From: Candidatus Krumholzibacteriia bacterium
GTDB lineage: Bacteria; Krumholzibacteriota; Krumholzibacteriia; LZORAL124-64-63
NCBI GenBank assembly: GCA_030632925.1
Contig: DAOVTU010000187.1
Location: 1-6,404 of the forward strand
DNA: 6,404 nt
Direction of reading: 5' to 3'
In this document: in pieces, positions 1-6,404 of the stretch
How the letters are laid out: every line of letters begins with the position of its first letter
Numbering within the stretch: the stretch's first letter is position 1
Position numbers and translations under genes: made by a program
Notes under the pieces: model-generated
What the model saw: only the letters and a program-made list of their open reading frames with translations
The model's database searches: none
What the model was told of the DNA's origin: nothing

Positions 1-1163
1 GGATGGGCCAGCACATGCTTCTCCGCAAACTCACGTACTTGTTGTTGGCCGTGGGACAATGCCGTGAACGTGACGACCGCCAACAAGGCTTCCGGATCAG
101 ATGGGGCCCGGCCCGCGGCATCGGTCGCCAGATTCAAGGCCGCAGCCAGGTCGTTGCCGTGGGCCGCCAGGCGACAATGGCCCAGCAAGGCCCGCACCTG
201 ACTGTGGTTGCCGCCGGTGCGTGGGTCGGCCAGGCAGGCGCCAAAGGCATCGGCTGCTTCCTGGTGTCGGTCCAAACTTTCGAGCAGCAATCCGCGCCGC
301 AAATGCCAGGCCGCGGCGGTGTGCGCTCGTTCCTGCCACGTGTCCAGCCAGGCCAACTCGTCGGTGGCATCCCGGTTCAACCCCTGGCTGATCAAGGCCG
401 CCAACTCGCCACTCCAGGGATTGTGTTGCAGCACCTTCATCTGATCGGCGCTCAATTCGCCGGTCAACAACGGCTCCACTTCAGCCGCCACTTCGGCCCA
501 CAGTTTTTGATCCTCCCAAAACCGCGCCGACTCCAGCAGCTTGAACCAGCAATAAAAATCATGGGGGGCGTCGGCCAAAACACGGCGCAAGAGATTCTGG
601 TCCCGCTGCTGCTTGTCCCGGTCCGCCGCCACTTCGCGCACATAGCCCAGATGATGCACCACACCGCTGAGGTGCCTCAGTTGCAACTTTTTGCGGACCA
701 AAAACCCTTCCACATCTTCAAGCACATCTTCGTGGATGCGGTGGCGGAACCGGATGGCCGGATCGCGCCTGAACAGCCGCAGCAAATTCGCATCACGGTG
801 GTTTCCGCCCGGCAATTCGTTGCGCATCACCACGGTGGCTGCGCCGGCGCCGGTGTCCGTCAGCAACTTCCGGATCTGAACCATCAATCCGGCGTCAACC
901 CGCTCGTCGGCATCCAGAAACAGCACCCAGCGACCCGTTGCCGCGGCCAGGGAAACATTGCGAGCCGCCGCAAAATCATCCGTCCAAACATGGGGGACAA
1001 CCGTGGCTCCGGCCTGCTCCAGGAGAGCGACCGTGCCGTCGGATGAGCCGGTATCGGCCACCACGAGTTCATCCCACAGCCCCTTGACGCTGGCCAACAG
1101 CCCAGGCAGCATTTCGGCTTCGTTTTTGACGATCATGCACAGGCTCAAAAGCGGTTGCGCCAA
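1..1163 (-). CDS. Family 2 glycosyltransferase with C-terminal TPR-like region (3' end cut by window)
   Basis: Reading the minus strand from TTG at 1163 gives 387 codons without a stop, running off the left edge. Seen: the N-terminus reads LSLCMIVKNEAE (residues 6-17), followed by DELVVADTGSSDGT (31-44) and FLDADE (82-87), whose DAD (84-86) is the DxD metal/nucleotide-sugar motif. Next come RLFRRDPAIRFRHRIHED (129-146) and HHLGY (170-174). These match the SunS-like/cd02511-type GT2 family, GT-A fold enzymes that transfer a sugar from a nucleotide-sugar donor in the cytoplasm. Residues about 282-315 look like one TPR, and helical TPR-like sequence continues to the edge. There is no membrane segment or signal peptide. 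The TTG start is chosen because AGGAG lies 6 nt upstream and the GT2 core begins immediately after. The acceptor is unknown; cell-surface glycan or protein glycosylation is possible. The gene is divergent from the ftsE operon, so a functional link is not implied. Confidence 0.9.
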   Translation of the reverse strand, partial: MAQPLLSLCMIVKNEAEMLPGLLASVKGLWDELVVADTGSSDGTVALLEQAGATVVPHVWTDDFAAARNVSLAAATGRWVLFLDADERVDAGLMVQIRKLLTDTGAGAATVVMRNELPGGNHRDANLLRLFRRDPAIRFRHRIHEDVLEDVEGFLVRKKLQLRHLSGVVHHLGYVREVAADRDKQQRDQNLLRRVLADAPHDFYCWFKLLESARFWEDQKLWAEVAAEVEPLLTGELSADQMKVLQHNPWSGELAALISQGLNRDATDELAWLDTWQERAHTAAAWHLRRGLLLESLDRHQEAADAFGACLADPRTGGNHSQVRALLGHCRLAAHGNDLAAALNLATDAAGRAPSDPEALLAVVTFTALSHGQQQVREFAEKHVLAH

Positions 1164-1169
1164 GGTTTT

Positions 1170-1174
1170 CTCCT
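1170..1174 (-). promoter_or_regulatory. Ribosome binding site of the glycosyltransferase gene
   Basis: On the minus strand AGGAG lies 6 nt before the TTG at 1163. No ATG or GTG with a comparable ribosome binding site lies nearby in frame, and the conserved GT2 N-terminus starts within a few residues. This is what decides the TTG start. Confidence 0.7.
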
Positions 1175-1227
1175 GTCTGGACGCTGTCTGGCCCTCATCT
1201 GCGGGCAAATTTGTGACCACCAACCCC

Positions 1228-1257
1228 ATTATGGGATCAGCGGCACGGATTGTGCAA
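1228..1257 (-). promoter_or_regulatory. Weak candidate sigma70 promoter for the glycosyltransferase gene
   Basis: On the minus strand CATAAT (1233 down to 1228) is one mismatch from TATAAT. TTGCAC (1257 down to 1252) lies 18 nt upstream and matches only the first three bases of TTGACA. It sits about 65 nt before the TTG start, a reasonable leader length. The -10 overlaps the small inverted repeat CCCAT-T-ATGGG (1225-1235), which could be an operator or chance. The support is only a consensus match, so this is tentative. Confidence 0.2.
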
Positions 1258-1293
1258 CCCAAGGCTGACCGGATGCCTGTCTGTCCCTCGACC

Positions 1294-1330
1294 GGACATC
1301 AACACTGGACATCAACACTGGAAATCAACG
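1294..1330. repeat. 13-bp direct tandem repeat, two perfect copies plus a partial third
   Basis: GGACATCAACACT occurs at 1294-1306 and again exactly at 1307-1319. A third, diverged copy, GGAAATCAACG, follows at 1320-1330. The array lies about 75 nt before ftsE in the divergent intergenic region, where iterated regulator sites are often found. The 13-bp period does not match one DNA helical turn, and the array could equally be replication slippage. Confidence 0.85.
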
Positions 1331-1393
1331 ATTGGGCTGGCGACCTGCGCCGCGCCTGAAATCCGGCACCGAATAAGCATCTTCAATCTGTCT

Positions 1394-1398
1394 GGAGG
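1394..1398 (+). promoter_or_regulatory. Ribosome binding site of ftsE (supports TTG start)
   Basis: GGAGG, a near-perfect Shine-Dalgarno core, lies 5 nt before the TTG at 1404. The first downstream in-frame ATG (codon 65, after the Walker A motif) would delete the nucleotide-binding site, so the TTG is the supported start. A CTGTCTGG word (1388-1395) overlaps the site. Confidence 0.75.
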
Positions 1399-1403
1399 CA
1401 GGT

Positions 1404-2223
<820 letters not shown>

Positions 2224-2231
<8 letters not shown>

Positions 2232-3108
2232 TCGCGCCCAGACCGCCTATTTATTTCGGGAAAGCTTCGCCGGTTTCCACCGGCGCAAATTGACCACGGG
2301 TGTCACGATCCTGATCATGGCTTCGGCCCTGTTGGTATTGGCGATCCTTACCCTGATCACTTTCAACATGGGCTACATGCTCGAAAAGGCCCGTCAGGGT
2401 ATCGATATGCGGGTTTTCCTCAAAACCGAGCTCAGTGACGAGCGCATTGCCGAGCTGCAGCCGCGGCTGATCGTTATTCCCGGCGTCAAGGACGTGACCT
2501 GGATCTCGCCTGAGTCTGCCTTGGCCGAATTCAGGGCCAATCTGGGCGAAGACGCGGGCATCCTGGACATGTTGGACGAAAACCCCCTGCCGGCCTCTTA
2601 TCACCTGACGCTGACCGCCGGTGCGCGGGATCTGAAGTCGGTGCGTGCCTTGCGCGACGAGATCGCCGCCTGGGACGAGGTCTCCGAAATCCTTTTCAAC
2701 CAGAGCTGGATCAATGCCCTGGAGCAGTGGACTTTCCGCTTCCAGATGGCCAGCCTCATCGCCGGCCTGATCGTTTTTATCGCTGCGGTTTTCGTGATCT
2801 CCAACACCGTGAAACTGACCATGGCGTCCAGCGCACGGGTGATCCAGATCCAGAAACTGGTGGGCGCCACGAATTCGTTTATCCGGACGCCGTATTTGGC
2901 CGAGGGCATGATCCAGGGCTTCCTGGCCGGAGCGGTGGCCATGGGGCTGCTGGCGGCTACCGGTTGGCTCTTCGGTGATCGTCTCGGTGGCATCATCTTC
3001 TTTTCGCCAGCCCAGATCGCGGGCTTCATTCTCTTCTGCGTCACCTTGGGCCTGGTCGGCAGTTGGTCCGCCATGCGCAAGTACCTGACCATGCAAAGCG
3101 AGATTTGA
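2224..3108 (+). CDS. ftsX: Cell division protein FtsX (FtsEX transmembrane subunit)
   Basis: This is the integral inner-membrane partner of FtsE. Its large extracytoplasmic loop binds the coiled-coil of an EnvC-type activator. The 294-residue product shows the family layout: basic amphipathic N-terminus, TM1 about 25-47, periplasmic domain about 50-170, TM2 about 175-195, a cytoplasmic loop with the conserved stretch QKLVGATNSFIRTPYLAEG (210-228), TM3 about 229-250 and TM4 about 263-282. Residues 193-197 (SNTVK) and the AEG/G pattern after TM2 are typical of FtsX. The ATG at 2224 lies inside the end of ftsE (8-nt overlap) with GGAG 7 nt upstream, so translation is probably coupled and subunit stoichiometry is kept. 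The stop overlaps the next start. Length is normal for the family and no defect was seen. Confidence 0.95.
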
Positions 3109-4301
3109 TGCGGACTTCTACGACCATCGGCGCGGCCGTATTGCTGCTGGGACTGTTGCTGGCTTCGGGCCCCATCGGTGCCCAGGAGCCGAGCCCGTTG
3201 CAGGACAGCATCCGCGAAAATACGACCAAGCTGTCGAGCCTGCGCGCGCGCATTCAGAAAAAGCAGGAGCGCATGGCCAGCCTGGACAACCAGGCCAGCG
3301 AAGTGCGCCGCAGCCACGACGTGATCCAGAAGGAAATCGCCGAGTCGCAGCAACTGATGAGCGACATGGTCCAGAGTGAAGCTATCCTGACGACCCAGAG
3401 CGAACAGCTGGCCCTTGATGTGGCCAAGCATCAGGCCAGTTATGAAGACCAGAAAAAGGAACTGGCCCGCAGTCTGCGCAACATGTACCTGCGCGGCGAG
3501 CGTGGCGAGCTGGAAATGGTGATGACGGCCGGCAATTTTTCCGACCTGATGACCCGCATGAAAGTCAGCCGCATGATGGCCCGCCTGGAAGCCGGCATGG
3601 TCGAAAATACGCGCACCGATGGCATGCGGGTGCAACAGGAGCAGCGCTTGTTGGATGCGACTCTGGCCGAGATCTGGCAGGCCCGCGAAGAAAAACGTTT
3701 TGAAAACGATCGCATGGAATTGTTGATGGCCGAGCAGGTCGCCTCGTTGCGCGAATTGGAAAACGAGAAAAAGGGCCTCAAGAACCAGATGCTCGACCTG
3801 AGTCTCAATGAGCAGAAGCTGAATTACATTCTGGAGGACCTCGAGCAGCAGCGCACCGAAGACAGCGCCATCGAGCAACCGGTGACCGCTACTTCACTGG
3901 CGGCCATGGCCGGGCAATTGGAATGGCCCGTGCACGGTGAATTGATCCGGGGCTTTGGCCGTTCGGTGCATCCGCGCTTCAAGACCGTGACGCTGAACAA
4001 CGGTTTCAACATTGCTGCTGGAACTGGCGCCCCGGTGGCTTCGGTGGCCGATGGATCGGTAGAGTTTTCTGACCATTTGCCCGGTTTCGGACAATGCGTT
4101 ATCCTTGACCACGGCGCCGGGTATTACACGCTATACGCCCATTTGGACCGCGTTTTCGTGGACAAGGGCGAGCAGATCGCCCGGGGGCAGGTGGTGGCCG
4201 AAGTTGGGCGCCCGTCCGGGGGAGAAGAACCCCAGCTGTATTTCGAAGTCCGGCAGGGGCGCACGCCTCTGGATCCGGGAGACTGGTTAAAACCCCGGTA
4301 G
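3108..4301 (+). CDS. envC: EnvC-like murein hydrolase activator, coiled-coil plus degenerate LytM (M23) domain
   Basis: This is an exported protein expected to be held by FtsX and to switch on a periplasmic N-acetylmuramoyl-L-alanine amidase for septum splitting. Seen in 397 residues: a signal peptide with a hydrophobic core at 7-20 and likely cleavage after A25, coiled coil about 33-120, the EnvC-type segment LRNMYLRGERGELEMVM (123-139) to about 160, a second coiled coil about 162-250, and a C-terminal LytM fold about 270-397. In active M23 peptidases the zinc site is HxxxD plus HxH. Here the matching positions read NNGFN (N297, N301) and QLYFEV (Q376, Y378), so the ligands are lost, as in EnvC. 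The YAHL motif (343-346) remains. The start at 3108 gives a proper signal peptide and a TGATG coupling with ftsX. An in-frame ATG at 3063 would put a charged leader before it and is rejected. The upstream ribosome binding site is weak, consistent with coupling. Confidence 0.9.
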   Translation: MRTSTTIGAAVLLLGLLLASGPIGAQEPSPLQDSIRENTTKLSSLRARIQKKQERMASLDNQASEVRRSHDVIQKEIAESQQLMSDMVQSEAILTTQSEQLALDVAKHQASYEDQKKELARSLRNMYLRGERGELEMVMTAGNFSDLMTRMKVSRMMARLEAGMVENTRTDGMRVQQEQRLLDATLAEIWQAREEKRFENDRMELLMAEQVASLRELENEKKGLKNQMLDLSLNEQKLNYILEDLEQQRTEDSAIEQPVTATSLAAMAGQLEWPVHGELIRGFGRSVHPRFKTVTLNNGFNIAAGTGAPVASVADGSVEFSDHLPGFGQCVILDHGAGYYTLYAHLDRVFVDKGEQIARGQVVAEVGRPSGGEEPQLYFEVRQGRTPLDPGDWLKPR

Positions 4302-4343
4302 GCCCACTTTGTCAGTGGCTGCCGGCGCAAACGGGAGCCAAAA
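4302..4343 (+). other. Short spacer between envC-like gene and holB, no terminator
   Basis: This 42-nt gap can form a small imperfect hairpin (GCCCACT with AGTGGC, one bulged base, about 4302-4320) but lacks a following T-tract, so it is not an intrinsic terminator. GGGAG (4333-4337) lies 6 nt before TTG at 4344 and is the holB ribosome binding site. Read-through from the division genes into holB is likely. Confidence 0.6.
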
Positions 4344-5549
4344 TTGGGCAGATCCTCATTCCGCGGCCGCCAGGACGTGGTGGAAAAACTCATGAACATC
4401 GCCCAGGCCGGCAAGCTCGGTCAGCCCTTCCTTTTGGTGGGCCCCGAGGGCTCGGGCAAGGAAAACACCGCCCTGGAATTTGCACGTCTGGTCAATTGTG
4501 CCGAGCCGACCACCTGCGGCCCTGGCAACCTGTGCGAAAGCTGCGTCAAGACCCTCAGCTTTCAGCATCCGGACATCCGCTGGATCGGTCCGGCCCCCGC
4601 CAGCATCGGCGAAAAAGAGATCCTGGATATATTCAAGCACAAGATCGAAAACCCCTTCTACCAGCACCCGGGCGCGGCCACCAGTTTCGTGAGCATCGGC
4701 GATCCGGAACATCCGGGCCAGATGACCCTGCGCTCGCTGATTCATTTTCTGCGCAAGCGCGCCTTTCAGGGCAAGTACAAAGTCGCCATCGTGGCCGATA
4801 GTCAGCGCATGAACCAGTCGGCGGCCAACGCCTTTCTCAAGACGCTGGAAGAGCCGCCTGAGAACACCGTCATTTTCATGCTGACGACGGGCACCACGGG
4901 TATGCTGCCGACGATTTTGTCGCGCTGCCAAAAAATGCGTTTTGATCCCTGGCCCGAAGACGAACTGACGGGCCTGCTGCAGGACATCGGGCACGTGAGT
5001 CGCGATGTGGCTGCCAGTGCCGCCCGCACCGCCGACGGCAACGCCCGCCGTGGCCTGTCCCTGCTGGAACCCACCGCCCAGGTGATGATCGCCTGGGCCG
5101 TGCAACTGTTTGACTGGATCCACCGGCGCGACCGCTTCATGGTATCCATCAGTGCCGACGAATTGCACCGCGGGCTGGTCAGCCACGCCTGTCTGACGGG
5201 TGACCAGACGCAGAAGTCGATGGAGGCCAAGGAGTCGGCCCATCGCCGGGACCGCGCTATCCAGCTATGCGAATTGTTGAATCTGCTGTACCGTGATGCC
5301 ATCAACTGCCGGGAAGCCGGAGACGAGCACCGTCCCCGCCTGCCGGGCGCAGCCCAACTGGTGGCCGGCGCGTGTGCCGGACGCCATACCGATACCCTGC
5401 TGGAGGACATGGCCACCATCGAGGCTTCCCGCCGGGAGATAGACCGCAATCTGAACATCGGCCTGGCGATGGCCGTGTTGTTCGAAGGATTGATAGATCA
5501 TGCAGAAGGAGACCAGTCCGACCGGGACCAAGCCTCCGTCGGCGCCTGA
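4344..5549 (+). CDS. holB: DNA polymerase III subunit delta' (clamp-loader subunit)
   Basis: Delta' is the rigid stator of the clamp loader that, with delta and tau/gamma, loads the sliding clamp at primed sites. Seen in 401 residues: P-loop region GPEGSGKEN (33-41), where the residue after K39 is Glu instead of Ser/Thr; zinc-module cysteines C52, C58, C64 and C67; Walker B-like VAIVADSQRM (147-156); AANAFLKTLEEPPENT (160-175); and SRC (193-195). In delta' the SRC arginine acts in trans on the neighbouring ATPase site. The C-terminal NLNIGLAMAVLFEGL (about 370-384) matches the helical collar tail. The SRC motif, zinc module and non-standard P-loop favour delta' over DnaX. It is longer than the common roughly 330 residues, with an extra stretch about 83-125 before the usual ATPase core and a long C-terminal domain. 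The TTG start has GGGAG 6 nt upstream. The last 50 nt overlap ricT. Confidence 0.9.
   Translation: MGRSSFRGRQDVVEKLMNIAQAGKLGQPFLLVGPEGSGKENTALEFARLVNCAEPTTCGPGNLCESCVKTLSFQHPDIRWIGPAPASIGEKEILDIFKHKIENPFYQHPGAATSFVSIGDPEHPGQMTLRSLIHFLRKRAFQGKYKVAIVADSQRMNQSAANAFLKTLEEPPENTVIFMLTTGTTGMLPTILSRCQKMRFDPWPEDELTGLLQDIGHVSRDVAASAARTADGNARRGLSLLEPTAQVMIAWAVQLFDWIHRRDRFMVSISADELHRGLVSHACLTGDQTQKSMEAKESAHRRDRAIQLCELLNLLYRDAINCREAGDEHRPRLPGAAQLVAGACAGRHTDTLLEDMATIEASRREIDRNLNIGLAMAVLFEGLIDHAEGDQSDRDQASVGA
5500..5549 (+). other. 50-nt dual-coding overlap of holB and ricT
   Basis: The last 16 codons of holB (from about residue 386, plus the stop) and the first 16 codons of ricT share these bases in different frames. 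Both encoded stretches are polar and outside the conserved domains: the delta' collar ends just before the overlap, and the PSP1 core begins just after it. No later ATG, GTG or TTG precedes the PSP1 core in the ricT frame, so the overlap appears real. Confidence 0.75.
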
Positions 5550-6404
5550 ACTGGTACTCGTCCAGTTCAAGGGACACCGCAAGGGCTACTACCACAACCG
5601 CCTGAAGGTTGGCGTGCAGGTCGGGCAGTATTGCCTGGTCGAAGCCGACCGTGGCCGCGACATGGGCCAGGTCAAGTACATCGGCCCGGGCCAGCAGGAG
5701 TGGTGGCATCAGGCCGAGCACCAGGGCGTGCTGCAGAAAGCAAATATCCACGACCTGGAAAAGCTGCACAACAACCGCGGCGACGAGTGGGAATTCTGGG
5801 ACATCTGCCGCGAAAAAATTCAGTACCGCCGCCTGGAAATGAATCTGGTCTCGGTCGAGCGGCAGTTTGACCACAAGAAAATCACCTTCTATTTCACGGC
5901 TGAAAAACGAGTCGATTTTCGCGAACTGGTGCGTGATCTGGCGGCGGTGTTTCGCACCCGCATCGAGCTGCGCCAAATCGGCGTGCGCGACGAAGCCCGG
6001 CTCAAGGGCGGATTGGGCATTTGTGGCCGGGAGTATTGCTGCTCGGGGTTCTTGCAGGAGTTCGTCCCGGTGACCCTGAAGATGGCCAAGGTGCAGCAAC
6101 TGCCTCTGAATCCGGCCAAGCTGTCGGGGCCATGTGGGCGGTTGCGCTGTTGCCTGACTTACGAGAATGAATCCTACAAGGAATCCCGCCGAACCCTGCC
6201 CAAGGTGGGTTGCGATGTGACCACACCCGACGGCCGCTGCACGGTGCGCAAGCTGGACCTGTTGACCGAATCGGTGATGGTCAGCATGGCTGGTCGGGAG
6301 GGCCTGACGGAATGGCCGGTGGGCAGTGTGCAGTGGGGCAAGGGCGAGGATCTGCCGGAGCCCAAGGCGGAACCGCGCGGCAACGGCGGCTGTGGGAATT
6401 GTCA
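5500..6404 (+). CDS. ricT: PSP1-domain protein RicT/YaaT (3' end cut by window)
   Basis: This is a member of the PSP1 family. In Bacillus, RicT/YaaT forms an Fe-S-containing complex with RicA and RicF that affects RNase Y-dependent mRNA maturation, sporulation and competence. The role outside Firmicutes is poorly known. Seen: 301 codons open to the right edge; the core begins ELVLVQFKGHRKGYY (17-31); a PSP1 alpha/beta segment at about 85-172 includes KITFYFTAEKRVDFRELV (127-144); and the diagnostic cysteines C175, C180 and C181 in ICGREYCCS, then C212, C217 and C218 in GPCGRLRCC. A further CGNC (298-301) lies at the very end and suggests another metal-binding tail. ATG 5500 is the only reasonable start, since TAG lies in frame two codons upstream. 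GAAGG at 5484-5488 is 11 nt before it, a somewhat long spacing. It overlaps holB by 50 nt. No ricA or ricF is visible here. Confidence 0.92.
   Translation, partial: MQKETSPTGTKPPSAPELVLVQFKGHRKGYYHNRLKVGVQVGQYCLVEADRGRDMGQVKYIGPGQQEWWHQAEHQGVLQKANIHDLEKLHNNRGDEWEFWDICREKIQYRRLEMNLVSVERQFDHKKITFYFTAEKRVDFRELVRDLAAVFRTRIELRQIGVRDEARLKGGLGICGREYCCSGFLQEFVPVTLKMAKVQQLPLNPAKLSGPCGRLRCCLTYENESYKESRRTLPKVGCDVTTPDGRCTVRKLDLLTESVMVSMAGREGLTEWPVGSVQWGKGEDLPEPKAEPRGNGGCGNC

Larger units (their letters stand above)
1164..1403. other. Divergent intergenic region between glycosyltransferase and ftsE
   Basis: These 240 bases separate two divergently transcribed genes and should hold both promoters. Open frames crossing the region have no family-like sequence and no good start. 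Visible structure includes a 13-bp direct repeat (1294-1330), four copies of CTGTCTG (1173, 1184, 1277 and 1388), an 8-bp palindrome CAAATTTG (1206-1213), and a short inverted repeat CCCAT-T-ATGGG (1225-1235). I looked for sigma70-type -35/-10 pairs on the plus strand upstream of ftsE and found none that is convincing. The only weak candidate is on the minus strand (1228-1257). No tRNA-like or terminator-like structure was seen. Confidence 0.75.

Noticed and set aside
3..1046. Plus-strand open frame of 347 codons at the left edge
   Set aside because: It is exactly antisense and codon-phase aligned to the glycosyltransferase gene, has no recognisable domain, and has no upstream ribosome binding site. 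The minus-strand reading gives a clear GT2 protein with its motifs.
1294..1330. Repeat array considered as a CRISPR
   Set aside because: The units are 13 bp, directly adjacent and without spacers, and no cas gene is present.
1332..1362. Possible ftsE promoter with TTGGGC and TGAAAT
   Set aside because: The spacer is 19 nt and both hexamers match the consensus poorly, so it is no better than chance.
2251..3096. Minus-strand open frame of 281 codons opposite ftsX
   Set aside because: It is His/Gln/Asp-rich with no hydrophobic or domain pattern and lies opposite a complete ftsX.
3063..3107. Upstream in-frame ATG for the envC-like gene
   Set aside because: It would overlap ftsX by 46 nt and place charged residues before a clean signal peptide. 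The ATG at 3108 gives the signal peptide and the TGATG coupling.
2601..3878. Minus-strand open frame of 425 codons opposite ftsX and the envC-like gene
   Set aside because: It spans two well-supported genes on the other strand, its composition (His/Gln/Leu rich) is that of an antisense shadow in GC-rich DNA, and no family motif is visible.
4302..4320. Hairpin after the envC-like gene considered as a terminator
   Set aside because: The stem is short with a bulge and no T-tract follows.
4356..5243. Minus-strand open frame of 295 codons opposite holB
   Set aside because: It is a shadow of holB with no recognisable motif and no ribosome binding site.
5302..6099. Minus-strand open frame of 265 codons opposite the holB end and ricT
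   Set aside because: It lies opposite the diagnostic RicT cysteine region and shows no family signature.

Overview
The window comes from a GC-rich bacterium (roughly 60% GC by eye) with tightly packed genes, and most likely a diderm. The main reason is the block ftsE-ftsX-envC-like, which encodes the inner-membrane FtsEX complex and its periplasmic coiled-coil/degenerate-LytM amidase activator. The next block, holB-ricT(PSP1), is a widespread pairing. Nothing here fixes the phylum. A delta-proteobacterial or FCB-type candidate-phylum origin would fit, but that is inference. Three of the five genes appear to start with TTG, each behind a good Shine-Dalgarno sequence.

Layout. Positions 1-1163 (minus strand) hold a family 2 glycosyltransferase with a TPR-like C-terminal half, cut off by the left window edge. 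Positions 1164-1403 form a divergent intergenic region with no convincing promoter for the right-hand operon. It does contain a 13-bp direct repeat (two perfect copies and one partial) and four CTGTCTG words, two of which sit against the ribosome binding sites of the divergent genes. From 1404 to the right edge there is one plus-strand gene train: ftsE (1404-2231), ftsX (2224-3108), an EnvC-like activator (3108-4301), holB, the DNA polymerase III delta-prime subunit (4344-5549), and ricT/PSP1 (5500 to the edge, truncated). Junctions are an 8-nt overlap, a 1-nt TGATG overlap, a 42-nt gap and a 50-nt overlap, so the five genes are probably co-transcribed.

How they work together. FtsE (ATPase) and FtsX (transmembrane) are expected to couple cytoplasmic ATP hydrolysis to the EnvC-like protein, whose LytM domain has lost the zinc ligands. 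It should therefore activate a separate peptidoglycan amidase during septum splitting rather than cut peptidoglycan itself. HolB serves the clamp loader. RicT belongs to the Fe-S-linked RicT/YaaT family. Joining division, replication and RicT genes in one run is notable as context, but it does not prove a functional link. I see no mobile element, tRNA, rRNA, CRISPR array, phage gene or toxin-antitoxin module, and no clearly new system.
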